Assembly: GCF_000406925.1 (NCBI RefSeq)
Contig: NZ_KE136350.1
Coordinates: forward strand, 1-64,000
From: Enterococcus columbae DSM 7374 = ATCC 51263
GTDB taxonomy: Bacteria; Bacillota; Bacilli; Lactobacillales; Enterococcaceae
DNA length: 64,000 nucleotides
Reading direction: 5' to 3'
Shown piece after piece: positions 33,463 through 42,983 of the stretch (position 1 is its first letter; each line of letters begins with the position of its first letter). Made by a program: the position numbers and the translations under genes. Below the pieces are notes generated by a model. That model did no database searches. It was given only the letters and a program-made list of their open reading frames with translations, and was not told the origin of the DNA.

Positions 33463-33596
33463 ATAGCTTATCCGTTAGCCACCTTTCCAATAGTATCTTT
33501 TAGGAAACTAAGGCGAAAAAAAGTGCCGTCTTCCCAAAATTACTCATTTCTCTTACTATTAAGTATACAAAATACAAGTGAAAAGAGGAAATAAAT

Positions 33597-34643
33597 ATGA
33601 TTGAATTGGGCATTTCTACTTTTGGCGAAACGACTCCTTTAGAAGCAACTCAACAAGCACCTAGTCACCAAGAAAGAATTCAGCAGCTAGTAAAAGAAAT
33701 CGAATTAGCTGATCAGGTAGGATTAGATGTTTACGCAATTGGTGAGCATCATCGCGCAGATTTTGCGGTATCTGCACCAGAAATTATTCTAGCTGCCGGC
33801 GCGGTGAATACCAAAAATATTCGTCTATCTAGTGCCGTAACCATTCTTTCATCAAGTGATCCTGTTCGTGTGTATCAACAATATGCAACCATCGATGCCC
33901 TAGCCAATGGTCGAGCAGAAATTATGGCTGGACGTGGTTCTTTTATCGAATCATTTCCTTTATTTGGTTATCAATTAACGGATTATGATGAATTATTTAA
34001 CGAAAAACTAGCGATGCTTTTAAAAATCAATGACGCTACCCAATTAAACTGGCAAGGCAATTTCACGCAAAGTGTCGACAATCGACCAGTCTATCCTAGA
34101 GCAACGCAAGAAAAACTGCCAATCTGGGTCGCAACAGGTGGCTCGCCTGACTCGACCTTACGTATCGCTAGTCTTGGTTTACCAATTGTTTATGCCATTA
34201 TCGGTGGCAATCCTTATCATTTTAAACCACTAATTGATTATTATTATCGCGTAGCCAAGCACTATCAGCATGATTTAAGTCAAATGAAAGTCGGTGCCCA
34301 CTCTTGGGGTTGGATTGCGCCAGATCAAGAGACTGCCATCGAAAGCTACTTTCATCCAACCAAAACCCTAACCGACCAATTAGCTAGTGAACGACCACAC
34401 TGGCAACCAATGTCTAAAGCCCAATATCTGCAAGCCGTTGGTCCGGAAGGTGCGATGTTAGTCGGTAATCCAGAACACGTCGCCAACAAGATGATTCAGT
34501 TAATCGAACAGTTGAAGCTACAGCGTTTCATGCTCCATCTGCCAGTTGGCTCAATGCCACATGATCAAACGCTACAAGCCATTCAGCTATACGGTGAAGA
34601 AGTCGCTCCACGTGTGAAACATTATTTTTCTAAGCAACCTTAA
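33597..34643 (+). CDS. LLM class flavin-dependent oxidoreductase
   Basis: A 348-aa luciferase-like monooxygenase fold protein (FGETTP and GLDVYAIGEHHRADF near the start, ILSSSDPVRVYQQYATIDAL, then GNPEHVANKM). It is related to the subgroup often found next to HxlR regulators. Such enzymes use reduced FMN on small organic or electrophilic substrates. The actual reaction is unknown. AGAGG lies about 8 nt before the ATG. Confidence 0.88.
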   Translation: MIELGISTFGETTPLEATQQAPSHQERIQQLVKEIELADQVGLDVYAIGEHHRADFAVSAPEIILAAGAVNTKNIRLSSAVTILSSSDPVRVYQQYATIDALANGRAEIMAGRGSFIESFPLFGYQLTDYDELFNEKLAMLLKINDATQLNWQGNFTQSVDNRPVYPRATQEKLPIWVATGGSPDSTLRIASLGLPIVYAIIGGNPYHFKPLIDYYYRVAKHYQHDLSQMKVGAHSWGWIAPDQETAIESYFHPTKTLTDQLASERPHWQPMSKAQYLQAVGPEGAMLVGNPEHVANKMIQLIEQLKLQRFMLHLPVGSMPHDQTLQAIQLYGEEVAPRVKHYFSKQP

Positions 34644-34660
34644 TGCTCGTAAAACTAAAA

Positions 34661-34708
34661 GGTAAATAAGCTTGGTTGGGAGAAAAACTTGCTATTCTGC
34701 TTATTTCC
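34661..34708 (+). terminator. Possible terminator after the oxidoreductase gene
   Basis: GGTAAATAAGC pairs imperfectly with GCTTATTTCC over a 27-nt loop; no long T run follows, so this is weak. Confidence 0.35.
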
Positions 34709-34981
34709 CCAGCCCAGAGCTTATTTGCTCGTAGCTGTTCAACTTGAAGAACCTCATTAGATAAACCAACTTGAAAAGCAGCCTTAGATAGCCTTGACTA
34801 TTCGGGTATAAAGAGTAAACTATAGACGAATAATCGTGCAGCCAATTTTGAAAAAGACTCGTGTGATTTGTTTACTTGCATCACTAGCTAACGAATGAAA
34901 TGTTTAGACATTCCTTATTCTAACGCTACTTAAATAGCAAGCGATGTATTAGAATCCATTCATTCATTGGAGATGAGTAAA
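34709..34981. other. Gene-free stretch with a repeat fragment
   Basis: I see no gene. At 34726-34743 TGCTCGTAGCTGTTCAAC matches 15 of 18 bases of the 56.6-kb repeat (56673-56690), so this is probably an eroded copy of the same element. Confidence 0.4.
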
Positions 34982-35356
34982 GTGAAATTAGACCCAACTA
35001 AAAAAACAACTTCAGCTAAGCAAACTTTTATTATTAGTAAATACCTATGCTATCTTCTTGGTATTGTCGCTTTTATCTTCTATCTATGCTATGTCGCACA
35101 CAAAGGCGAGAGAATAGCAACAAGCTTTGGTATTATTGCCAATCTTTGCGTTATCCTGGCAATAATAGCGATGTATATTTGTGCTTATATTAAGTTTAAG
35201 GGGAAATATACAAAATACAGTGGCTTATTTATCTGGCATGCTCGTGATATTGGTTGGGGAGCTAGCTTCAATCCGTATAGCTTAGCTGGTAAAGCACTAT
35301 GGCTATGTTTGATGGCACCATTTGCTTATTATCTCTATACTTTTCTAGTGAAATGA
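34982..35356 (+). CDS. Small integral membrane protein, unknown
   Basis: A 124-aa protein with a lysine/threonine-rich N-terminus and three predicted transmembrane helices (about 17-37, 50-72 and 100-121). I do not recognise the family. The start is uncertain: GTG 34982 has GGAG 9 nt upstream, while ATG 34973 and TTG 34967 lack a properly spaced site. It is flanked by hairpins and has no clear functional neighbour. Confidence 0.6.
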   Translation: MKLDPTKKTTSAKQTFIISKYLCYLLGIVAFIFYLCYVAHKGERIATSFGIIANLCVILAIIAMYICAYIKFKGKYTKYSGLFIWHARDIGWGASFNPYSLAGKALWLCLMAPFAYYLYTFLVK

Positions 35357-35456
35357 TGCGTAGATAAATACAAGCTCTGTTTGACAAGTCAATCATCCTT
35401 AGCATAAAAAGCGGTGCTGATTGACAAGTCAGCAAATAGAAATTTAAGAAAATAAG

Positions 35457-35516
35457 AATCCGAATGTTCACCTTAATTTTTGATAAAATTATTGATGAAC
35501 ATTCGGATTATTTTAT
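35457..35516 (+). terminator. Terminator, converging on copA
   Basis: AATCCGAATGTTCA pairs with TGAACATTCGGATT over a 25-nt loop, then ATTTTATT. The stem design resembles the hairpin after the lipoprotein gene at 25.4 kb. Confidence 0.7.
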
Positions 35517-35584
35517 TATTCAATTTTTATACTGGACTTTTAGGTCATCCTCAATCTCTCTCTAATCGCCTTTACGAATCGCCT

Positions 35585-38029
35585 TTACGCTTTAAAGCGT
35601 TTAAGTCGTAAAGCATTTAATAATACTGATACCGAGCTAAAGCTCATGGCAGCACCAGCCAACATTGGATTTAACAATGGACCACCGAAAAGATGTAAAA
35701 TCCCCATCGCTACCGGAATTCCTAACACATTATAAGCAAATGCCCAGAATAGATTTTCCTTAATATTGCGCATGGTGGCCTTACTTAAACGAAGAGAAGC
35801 AACCACCCCTTGTAAATCGCCTCGCATCAAGACAATATCCCCGGCTTCAATGGCGATATCTGTACCGGTACCAATAGCAATCCCCACTTCGGCTTGAACT
35901 AAGGCAGGGGCATCATTAATCCCATCACCAACCATTGCGACCTTTTTCCCTTTAGCTTGTAGTTGTTGAATGACTTGCGCTTTTTGATCAGGTAGCACTT
36001 GACTGATGACTTGTTGAATACCGGCTTGCTTGGCAATTGCTTTAGCTGTTTGCTCATTATCCCCCGTTAGCATAATTACCTCTAAACCAAGTTTTTGCAA
36101 CGCTTGGATTGCTTGTGGGCTACTTGCTTTAATTGGATCACTAACGGCTAATACACCAACTAATTGTTGATCAACTGCTACATACATGACTGTATTACCT
36201 TGACTAGCTAAACGATTGACAGTAGCCTGATGTGCTTCAGTAGCGATCGAATTGACTTGCATAAATCGTTCATTCCCTAGTAATACTTGGTGATGATCAA
36301 CAGTTGCTTGGATGCCTTGACCAGTCAAGGTATCGACTGCTTGCGCCTTTCCTAAAACAATTTCAGCCTGACTAGCAGCGTGCAAAATCGCTTGCGCAAG
36401 TGGATGTTCAGAACGTTTTTCCACACTAGCAGCTAAATAAAGCATTTCCTCTTTAGACATTGAGGTAAAAGTGACGAGCTCACGCAATTCAGGGTGGCCC
36501 TTGGTAATCGTACCCGTCTTATCTAAAACAATGGTATCCACCGCTTGCGCTGTTTCTAAGGCTTCACCGTTTTTAAATAAAATCCCTAATTGTGCCCCTT
36601 TACCCGTTCCAACCATAATTGCAGTTGGGGTAGCTAAGCCAAGCGCACAAGGACAAGCGATGACTAACACTGAAATCATAATTGTTAATGCAAAGACTAA
36701 ACCAGTATGACCAAAAATCAACCAAGCTAAGCCAGCTAAGAGCGCTAAGATCATGACGATTGGTACAAACACAGCGGACACTTGATCGGCTAATTTCGCA
36801 ATCGGCGCCTTACTCCCTTGCGCTTCTTCAACTAATTGAACGATTTGCGCCAGCGTTGTATCTTCACCGACTTTGGTTGCTGCAAACTGAAAGCTACCTG
36901 TTTTATTCAAAGAAGCACCAATTACCGTATCGCCAATCTTTTTGGTGACTGGTAAGCTTTCTCCGGTTAGCATGGATTCATCGACACTGCTTTGACCTTC
37001 AATAATTTTCCCATCCACCGGAATCTTTTCACCTGGTTTCACTAAGAGGATGTCCCCAACTTGAACTTGGGCAATATCGACTAATTTTTCCTTTCCATCT
37101 TTGATAACTACTGCTTTTTTAGGTGCTAAAGCTAATAATTCCTTAATCGCTTCAGAGGTCTTGCCTTTACTAATAGCTTCAAAAGTTTTTCCCAAAGTAA
37201 TCAAGGTTAAAATCACAGCAGCGGATTCATAATATAAATGCATGGAAAAAGCGGTATTGCCTTGATAAACAGCTAACGTACCAACTAAACTATAGATAAA
37301 CGCAGCACTGGTACCCAAAGCAACCAATGAATCCATATTTGGATGACCTTTAAATAATAATTTAAAGCCAACAAGATAAAACTTACGACCAAAATATAAC
37401 ACAGGCAGCGTGAGTAATAACTGTAAGCTTACAAAGATTTTTGGCGCATGCATTGGCGCAATCACTGCTGGTAAGGGTAACCCAATCATCTCACCCATCG
37501 ACAAATATAATAAAGGGATGGTAAATAGTGCCGAAAACCAAAAACGCTGCCACATCTGCTTAATCTCAGCTAATTTCTCCGCTTTCAAGGCTTCTTTATC
37601 CTGATTGACTAACTTTGACGCTTGATAACCTGCTTCCTGAACAGCTTGGATAATCTCATTAGCGGTTAAGGTTTGATGATCATAATCGATACTTAATTGC
37701 TCAGTAGCTAAATTCACATTCGCACTAGCTACTCCTGGTAATTTGCGTGTCGCTTGCTCAATTTTGGCAGCACAAGAAGCACAGCTCATGCCTTTAATGG
37801 CAAAAATTTCCTGTTTTTCAGGCTTGACCAGCTCAAAGCCAATCCCCTTAACCGCCTCAGCCATTTGATCTAAGGAAGTTGTCTCGGGTTGATAGTCAAC
37901 GGTTAATCTTTCCGTTGCTAAGTTCACATTCGCTGACTGCACACCGGCTAGTTTGCCGACCGTCCGCTCAACGTTTTGCGCACAAGAGGCACAGTGCATG
38001 CCCTTAATGGTATATGTTGCGTGATTCAT
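35585..38029 (-). CDS. copA: Copper-exporting P1B-type ATPase
   Basis: Pumps Cu+ out of the cell. The 814-aa protein has two N-terminal heavy-metal domains with CASC sites (Cys13/16 and Cys83/86) and eight transmembrane helices with the metal-site CPC ([11 protein letters not shown]). The phosphorylation site DKTGTIT, TGES and [10 protein letters not shown] are all intact. E. hirae CopA has one such N-terminal domain; two is the Bacillus-like number. No copY or copZ is adjacent, but a cop box lies in its promoter. Confidence 0.95.
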   Translation of the reverse strand: MNHATYTIKGMHCASCAQNVERTVGKLAGVQSANVNLATERLTVDYQPETTSLDQMAEAVKGIGFELVKPEKQEIFAIKGMSCASCAAKIEQATRKLPGVASANVNLATEQLSIDYDHQTLTANEIIQAVQEAGYQASKLVNQDKEALKAEKLAEIKQMWQRFWFSALFTIPLLYLSMGEMIGLPLPAVIAPMHAPKIFVSLQLLLTLPVLYFGRKFYLVGFKLLFKGHPNMDSLVALGTSAAFIYSLVGTLAVYQGNTAFSMHLYYESAAVILTLITLGKTFEAISKGKTSEAIKELLALAPKKAVVIKDGKEKLVDIAQVQVGDILLVKPGEKIPVDGKIIEGQSSVDESMLTGESLPVTKKIGDTVIGASLNKTGSFQFAATKVGEDTTLAQIVQLVEEAQGSKAPIAKLADQVSAVFVPIVMILALLAGLAWLIFGHTGLVFALTIMISVLVIACPCALGLATPTAIMVGTGKGAQLGILFKNGEALETAQAVDTIVLDKTGTITKGHPELRELVTFTSMSKEEMLYLAASVEKRSEHPLAQAILHAASQAEIVLGKAQAVDTLTGQGIQATVDHHQVLLGNERFMQVNSIATEAHQATVNRLASQGNTVMYVAVDQQLVGVLAVSDPIKASSPQAIQALQKLGLEVIMLTGDNEQTAKAIAKQAGIQQVISQVLPDQKAQVIQQLQAKGKKVAMVGDGINDAPALVQAEVGIAIGTGTDIAIEAGDIVLMRGDLQGVVASLRLSKATMRNIKENLFWAFAYNVLGIPVAMGILHLFGGPLLNPMLAGAAMSFSSVSVLLNALRLKRFKA

Positions 38030-38099
38030 TAAAATCCCTTCTTTTCTATATTGGTTATGCAGACGAAATGACTGATTGCCTTTCTTTTGGAAAATCGTC

Positions 38100-38150
38100 T
38101 ACATTTGTAATCTTTATTATCATCTTACGCAGAAAATGGCTTCTCGTCAA
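38100..38150 (-). promoter_or_regulatory. copA promoter with CopY-type cop box
   Basis: Minus strand TTGACG (38145-38150) and TAAGAT (38122-38127) are 17 bp apart. Just downstream is TACATTTGTA (38100-38109), a perfect TACANNTGTA cop box, the operator of CopY repressors. That placement would block initiation or early elongation. Confidence 0.75.
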
Positions 38151-38321
38151 ATATTTTCAACCAAATTTTCCAAAAAATGACTAAATAAGATTAGCTGTAG
38201 TGATAATCTACGCAAAAAAAACGTTTTCATGATATAATAGAACTAGCAGATATACTATTGGTTCAACGGTTACTTTAAGGTCGATCAATTTTTGATCAAA
38301 CACGAAAGGTTGTGAACAACG

Positions 38322-38444
38322 ATGATGGGAAGCTATTTTGTTTCTGGTATGATGTTTTTGAATTATCTTTTTGGTCTAGTGCCAGTCATTTTACAAGCTG
38401 TGATATGTGTCTTGCTGTATAAGATTTACAAAAAAATGAAATAA
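38322..38444 (+). CDS. Small hydrophobic peptide (40 aa)
   Basis: A 40-codon frame encoding one long hydrophobic helix (YLFGLVPVILQAVICVLLY) and a basic tail (KIYKKMK), a layout shared by small membrane toxins and regulatory peptides. It lies between a -10-like TATAAT (near 38233) and a clear terminator. A GATCAA/TTGATC palindrome sits in its leader. The ribosome binding site (AAAGG) is about 12 nt away, longer than usual. It may be a real small gene, but I cannot assign a family. Confidence 0.45.
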   Translation: MMGSYFVSGMMFLNYLFGLVPVILQAVICVLLYKIYKKMK

Positions 38445-38451
38445 ACTAAAA

Positions 38452-38500
38452 AATAGAGCAGTCCTTCTTATGACTAGAAGTCTGCTCTATCGTTTATTTT
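38452..38500. terminator. Bidirectional terminator
   Basis: ATAGAGCAG pairs with CTGCTCTAT, with A-rich and T-rich flanks on both sides, between the small peptide gene and a convergent hypothetical gene. Confidence 0.85.
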
Positions 38501-38823
38501 TTAGAGAGTAAATCGTCGGACCATGCAAAGCCATCAAATTGTTCTCCATCATAATATTTTAGTAATTCCTCATAACTCAAAAGTGAGGAAGTCATTTCCT
38601 CTTGCTCTTGTTCATCATAAGTAGTGTATAATTTCTTTTGCTCTTCTAACCATTGATAGTAAATCGTCATCAATGCACCGTTTAATGCCTGCTTAGAGGA
38701 AGCACTCGCCTGCATGAAAGGATATTCTTGTATATAAGCCGAGTATACTGGTAGTTGCTGCTCATCTAAGCTAATCGGCAATTCTACTACATGTAAATTC
38801 ATTTCTTGAAAAGCTTCAAACAT
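38494..38823 (-). CDS. Hypothetical acidic protein
   Basis: A 109-aa acidic soluble protein (VVELPISLDEQQLPVYSAY, a Glu/Gln-rich middle, and YYDGEQFDGFAWSDDLLSKK at the end). I do not recognise the family. It has a plausible promoter (TATAAT near 38846 on the minus strand) and a terminator overlapping its 3' end. It appears to be a stand-alone gene. Confidence 0.65.
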   Translation of the reverse strand: MFEAFQEMNLHVVELPISLDEQQLPVYSAYIQEYPFMQASASSKQALNGALMTIYYQWLEEQKKLYTTYDEQEQEEMTSSLLSYEELLKYYDGEQFDGFAWSDDLLSKK

Positions 38824-38958
38824 TCCTGTTCACCTCAAAGCCATTATACTAAAGACGAAACAAAAGCACTATCAAAAAATAGCTAAGGGGAAGCAATAAG
38901 TACTTATCGCTCACCTTTCGCTATTCTAATGAAAGAATATTTTTTCTCAATCTTTTGC

Positions 38959-39741
38959 TTACTGGTGTCTCAATTGACGGCGACTTTGTCTGGAAAGCGT
39001 GGTTGTTTTGTCAGCTTGAATCTGTTGCTGTGTTGGTTGATGAATCAATAATTTTAATGTATAAGGCTCATGGAATAGTCGATTATTCATATAAAAATCG
39101 CCCCCACGGATAAATAGTCCCACCGGTTTTAGCGCTTCTTCTGCTGATGAGATTCTGACTCGGCCGATTTCAAACAAACGTTGATAACTGGTCCCGATAC
39201 GAATGACATACTCTTGCGTACCGATTTTGCTAATATCATAAAATGGAAATAGCGTATCTTTAGGCAAAACATAGCCTTCTTTGGTGGTACGTTTGGTTAA
39301 AATGCCTGCATTGAGACATTGCTCAATGGTTTCTTCTAAAAGTAAATGGTGATCGCGTCTAAAATCAATGGCCACTTCCGTAATCGCTAAATCTGACTGG
39401 GTTTTGGTTTTCTTCTTCTCATTGGTATCCTGAATATTTAACGCATCCTCAGGCAGATATTTGGCAAATAATTGCGTGATATCAAACTTAGAATTACGAT
39501 TGAAGAAATAGTATAAAGTATTGAGCACGATAAAATAGACTAAAATTAGAAATACTGCACTGTATAACAAAAATTGACCGTAATGCTGATTTAACCATAA
39601 GCCGTAAATAATCCGTAAAATATAAAGAGTTGGGAAAACACTTAGAATCGTATAGGCACGATTTAGATATTTCGGACTAATTTCTAAATAACCTAGAAAT
39701 TTATGAAAAGAACTAATTAAATCAATTAATAATGTCATCAC
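38959..39741 (-). CDS. Conserved membrane protein, unknown
   Basis: A 260-aa protein with two N-terminal transmembrane helices (about 30-50 and 57-80) and a long cytoplasmic part containing RRDHHLLLEETIEQCLNAG and GTQEYVIRIGTSYQRL. The tail is basic and Gln/Arg-rich. I do not recognise a named family. It follows the Ser/Thr-rich exported protein by 11 bp, so the two probably form an operon. Confidence 0.75.
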   Translation of the reverse strand: MMTLLIDLISSFHKFLGYLEISPKYLNRAYTILSVFPTLYILRIIYGLWLNQHYGQFLLYSAVFLILVYFIVLNTLYYFFNRNSKFDITQLFAKYLPEDALNIQDTNEKKKTKTQSDLAITEVAIDFRRDHHLLLEETIEQCLNAGILTKRTTKEGYVLPKDTLFPFYDISKIGTQEYVIRIGTSYQRLFEIGRVRISSAEEALKPVGLFIRGGDFYMNNRLFHEPYTLKLLIHQPTQQQIQADKTTTLSRQSRRQLRHQ

Positions 39742-39752
39742 TCTTCCCCTCC

Positions 39753-40193
39753 TTATTGATTATTTGTTACTGTACTATCCGTTGTTGACTCAGTAGTAGT
39801 CGAACTATCGCTACTTGTTGCTGAGCCTTGATTTGCTTGGTTTGCATCCTCATTTGTTACTTGGCTATCTTTGGTTGTCTGATCAGCACTACTATTCGTC
39901 GTATCCTGACCAGTCGTTGCTTTTTTATTATCCGTTTTTGGTGTGGTAGCTTGTTTGGTTGAATCACCAGTTGTTTCACTAGATTGCGTCGTTGTGGTCG
40001 TCGCCTCTTTCGTACTATCAGTCGTTTGGGTTTTATTGGTACTATTAACGGTTGACTGCGTGGTGGTAGTGGTTGTTGGTGTTGCATTAACCTGACGATA
40101 ACTCGATGAATTGATGATTCCTGTCGTCGTCGCAATTAAAACCGCACTCGTTAACACCGCAATCGGCTTTAGAATTGGAGGTACTTTTTTCAC
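39753..40193 (-). CDS. Ser/Thr-rich exported low-complexity protein
   Basis: A 146-aa protein with a basic N-terminus and a hydrophobic stretch (about 9-28) that could be a signal peptide or anchor. More than 100 residues of Thr, Ser, Gln, Asn and Asp follow, with no fold signature. Such regions often act as wall-spanning stalks or glycosylation sites. No LPXTG motif is present. It is probably first in an operon with the following membrane protein gene. Confidence 0.7.
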   Translation of the reverse strand: MKKVPPILKPIAVLTSAVLIATTTGIINSSSYRQVNATPTTTTTTQSTVNSTNKTQTTDSTKEATTTTTQSSETTGDSTKQATTPKTDNKKATTGQDTTNSSADQTTKDSQVTNEDANQANQGSATSSDSSTTTESTTDSTVTNNQ

Positions 40194-40380
40194 TGAACGT
40201 TCCCTTCTTTACTTATTTTCCTTCTAGTTATACGCCGATTAACTGATTAAAACAAGTAGACTGCTCTAACTTTAGCAGACTCTTAAAGACCATAATAAAA
40301 AATTAACCTTTTGATTCAATTTAAGTCCTAAAAAAGTCAAAAATTCCCCTCAAAATAATGAGTGGGAATCGTTAAAATAA

Positions 40381-41505
40381 TTATTCTTCAATTAATTGTA
40401 ATTTGGTAAAAGGATAACTGCGAACGGCTTTTTGACTGATTGACGCTAATTGTTGCTGCGTTTTTTTCGAATGCAGATAATATTTACCCTCTTTGGTATG
40501 CACAATATACAAATATTGCTCCATGTCTGTTTCACTATAAATATGCTCTTTAGGATCTGATTTAGCTGGCGTATATGGTTGAAAAACGACACTAGGCATA
40601 GCTAACACAACAAAAATCACTGGAATCAACATCAAAATACGATATTTTTTCCTAACCTCATCTTCAAAGTAAAAGGAAATCCGCTTTTGTAACAAATTTT
40701 CTTTTCTTAAAGTAAACTGACTAGCAGTATTACTCAAATATTTTGGCTTAGAATTAGGAATTTTCCTAGCTACACTGACCAAAGCCTGTAAATAACACAG
40801 CTTCTTTTTATCAGAAAAATGCTGGGTTACTTGATGGTCAACACGCAATTCTAAAATGTAATCAAACATTGACCGTAATAGATAGACTCCAGGGAACCAC
40901 CAATAAACAATCACTAAAAGCTGTACAAAAAATTTAAGATACAAATCTTTATTTTTTATATGTTGCATTTCGTGTAGCAAAATAAACGATAATTCTTCTT
41001 GACTATACTCAAGCGTAGGCAAATAAATAGCCGACTGAAAAGGATTCATCACTAAAGGTTCGGCAAATTCAGTTAACTGGTACACACCCTGTAATGAGGA
41101 ATCAGCCAAAAAAGGAAAATCTTGCTGGTACTTGGTGAGCTGATTAGGTAAAATTCGACTAAATCGAGCAATTTTTCTAAGATTATTCAGCTCTCTTAAA
41201 AGGAAATAACTAGCTCCTACCAACCAAATCATTAATAAGATATCCATTAAAGAAATCTGCTGATAAATTTTTTGATGAAAAAAATTATAAATCGGTGGCA
41301 TTATTTTTTGAGAAAGTAGTGTATAGGTCCAAGGCCACTCAAACGGAATCAATAATCTCCCGATGATTGCAAAACATATAAACAATACATATTCATATCT
41401 AAATTTGAAGCCATACCTATTCACATGTAATATAAGCGCTAGTAAGCCAACTAAAACCGATACTGTGACTAATGAAGTAAAAATCGCTGCAAAAGAAATA
41501 ATCAC
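40381..41505 (-). CDS. M56 family metallopeptidase (BlaR1-like, no sensor domain)
   Basis: A 374-aa membrane protein with three to four N-terminal transmembrane helices and the zinc site HEMQH at 178-182. Another helix lies at about 290-310, followed by a short extracytoplasmic tail. It resembles the protease half of BlaR1/MecR1 but lacks the penicillin-binding sensor domain (family members with it run to about 590 aa). Its start is 2 nt from the BlaI-like gene. It presumably cleaves or triggers loss of that repressor in response to an unknown signal. Confidence 0.88.
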   Translation of the reverse strand: MIISFAAIFTSLVTVSVLVGLLALILHVNRYGFKFRYEYVLFICFAIIGRLLIPFEWPWTYTLLSQKIMPPIYNFFHQKIYQQISLMDILLMIWLVGASYFLLRELNNLRKIARFSRILPNQLTKYQQDFPFLADSSLQGVYQLTEFAEPLVMNPFQSAIYLPTLEYSQEELSFILLHEMQHIKNKDLYLKFFVQLLVIVYWWFPGVYLLRSMFDYILELRVDHQVTQHFSDKKKLCYLQALVSVARKIPNSKPKYLSNTASQFTLRKENLLQKRISFYFEDEVRKKYRILMLIPVIFVVLAMPSVVFQPYTPAKSDPKEHIYSETDMEQYLYIVHTKEGKYYLHSKKTQQQLASISQKAVRSYPFTKLQLIEE

Positions 41506-41507
41506 CC

Positions 41508-41870
41508 TTACTCCTCCAATTGATTCATACGTTCATTAATCAACTGTGCTAACTGTTTTAATTCCTCTACATTGTCTTCCTTCTTCACAAAGTTAGCAAA
41601 CAAATGCTGAAAATTTTTCTTAGTAAACTGTTGCGTTACATATTCTTCCTTGGTGATCGTCGGAATATAGTATTGTGCAAAAGTTTTGGCTACTTTTTGA
41701 ATGGATTCGACTGCTAAACATCCTCGATCACTCAATTTTTTTACAACAACAGGAACCGTATTCTTATTGAGTTTAGGATTGATGTCAAGTATATCTCTCA
41801 CGCATAAGGGACGATTGGCTTGCCAAAAAACCTCTAGGACTTCCTGTTCTTTTTTGGTAAATTTCATCAT
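41508..41870 (-). CDS. BlaI/MecI/CopY family repressor
   Basis: A 120-aa winged-helix repressor (FTKKEQEVLEVFWQANRPLCVRDIL, NTVPVVVKKLSDRGCL) with a helical C-terminal dimerisation domain. It lacks the C-terminal CxC copper hook of CopY, so it is the BlaI type and not the copA regulator. It pairs with the M56 protease downstream and is divergent from a membrane-anchored protein gene, its likely target. Either of two ATGs (41870 or 41867) could start it. Confidence 0.9.
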   Translation of the reverse strand: MMKFTKKEQEVLEVFWQANRPLCVRDILDINPKLNKNTVPVVVKKLSDRGCLAVESIQKVAKTFAQYYIPTITKEEYVTQQFTKKNFQHLFANFVKKEDNVEELKQLAQLINERMNQLEE

Positions 41871-41897
41871 TTCATTTTCCTTTCAAATACATTTCGG

Positions 41898-41930
41898 ATA
41901 TATTTTATTATATATGAATCTAAAGTTCAA
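41898..41930 (-). promoter_or_regulatory. Promoter and dyad of the BlaI-like gene
   Basis: Minus strand TTGAAC (41925-41930) and TAAAAT (41902-41907) are 17 bp apart. A perfect dyad ATATAT-N6-ATATAT at 41898-41915 covers the -10. It may be the autoregulatory operator, though its low complexity weakens the case. Confidence 0.45.
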
Positions 41931-42115
41931 CTTTCTGATAATAGTTACTAGACATTAACTAATCATTCAATCTAAAAGCAAAAAAGACGAAATATTCCTG
42001 TTATTTATCTTTGAAGTCGAATAACAAAAGGCTTGTTTATCAAGAAAAAAACGGTTACAATAAACTTAAGTGATTAACATAAAAAAATATATTCGATTCT
42101 AAGGAGGAATGAAAC

Positions 42116-42586
42116 ATGAAAAAGCGTCGAAATATCCTTATCGGGTTAGTAGTAATCGTACTAATTATTGTTGGTGGCATCATTTATCAAAAACAACAGC
42201 CGAAACAACAAGCTTCCTTTACCTTTAGTGTGAAGGAAAACGAAGGCCTTGAAATAGTTAGCACTGGAGTAAACCCTTCTAGTCAACCCATTCCGATTAT
42301 CCAAATTGTCAAAGATACTACGCCAGTCACTGTCAAATATCGCTTAGACATCCAAGTAAAGACCGATCGCTATCAACTGACCTTAACGAATTTAGACAGC
42401 AAGAGTAAAGAAAAAGTAAATAAACACACCTTAGATCAAAAATTTAAATATTCCGCTTTTGTAACAAGCAAAGCAAAAAATCAATTAGGTTATATCATTC
42501 TGACAAATCAAAAAGACGAATTAAAGGAACCACAAAAAGCGACCAAAGGCCAAGTGTGGCTGATTTCTAAAACCATCACCAAATAA
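42116..42586 (+). CDS. Membrane-anchored extracellular protein, unknown
   Basis: A 156-aa protein with a basic N-terminus, one transmembrane or signal helix (about 7-24) and a lysine-rich extracellular part with predicted beta structure (YRLDIQVKTDRYQLTLTNL). AAGGAGG lies 8 nt before the ATG. I do not recognise the family. Its divergent position makes it the likely output gene of the BlaI/BlaR1-like pair. It is not a beta-lactamase or a penicillin-binding protein. Confidence 0.75.
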   Translation: MKKRRNILIGLVVIVLIIVGGIIYQKQQPKQQASFTFSVKENEGLEIVSTGVNPSSQPIPIIQIVKDTTPVTVKYRLDIQVKTDRYQLTLTNLDSKSKEKVNKHTLDQKFKYSAFVTSKAKNQLGYIILTNQKDELKEPQKATKGQVWLISKTITK

Positions 42587-42591
42587 CTCAC

Positions 42592-42638
42592 AAAGGCTGA
42601 ATCTTCTTGACTAAATAAAGAAGACTCAGCCTTTTTTC
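42592..42638 (+). terminator. Terminator
   Basis: AAGGCTGA-TCTTCTT pairs with AAGAAGA-TCAGCCTT, followed by TTTT. Confidence 0.88.
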
Positions 42639-42983
42639 AAGCTTTCTATACTTTGCCCATTCATCTAAAACCATTGCACCTAACAAGCAAAAATAAATAT
42701 CTACTAACAAACGATTAATACAACCAGATTTTGAGGATTTTTAAATATAGCGATGATAAACACACATACCACCTTATCCCTAATATTGAAATCATAAGCT
42801 ATTTTGACATAATTAATTTAGAAAGTGATCCTGGCACCATCGGATCTTGTAACCCTGTGCTGACGGTCACTTTCTTTTTTTATATTCTCAGATATAATAG
42901 CCAACACGTTTCTAAACGGTTGAAGGATAGAAATGCTCTCAACGTTGAAACGATTCAGCAATCTAAGGCAAAAACAAGCAAAT
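42639..42983. other. Intergenic stretch with a hairpin and TTGCACC motif
   Basis: No convincing protein gene. A hairpin with GAAAGTGA and TCACTTTC arms (42821-42875), enclosing GATCC/GGATC, ends in a plus-strand T run and looks like a terminator of a short plus-strand RNA. TTGCACC occurs at 42674-42680. A plus-strand TATAAT lies at 42892-42897. Confidence 0.35.

Noticed and set aside
41508-41870. BlaI-family gene as CopY for copA
   Set aside because: It lacks the C-terminal copper-binding cysteine hook and is paired with an M56 protease gene.
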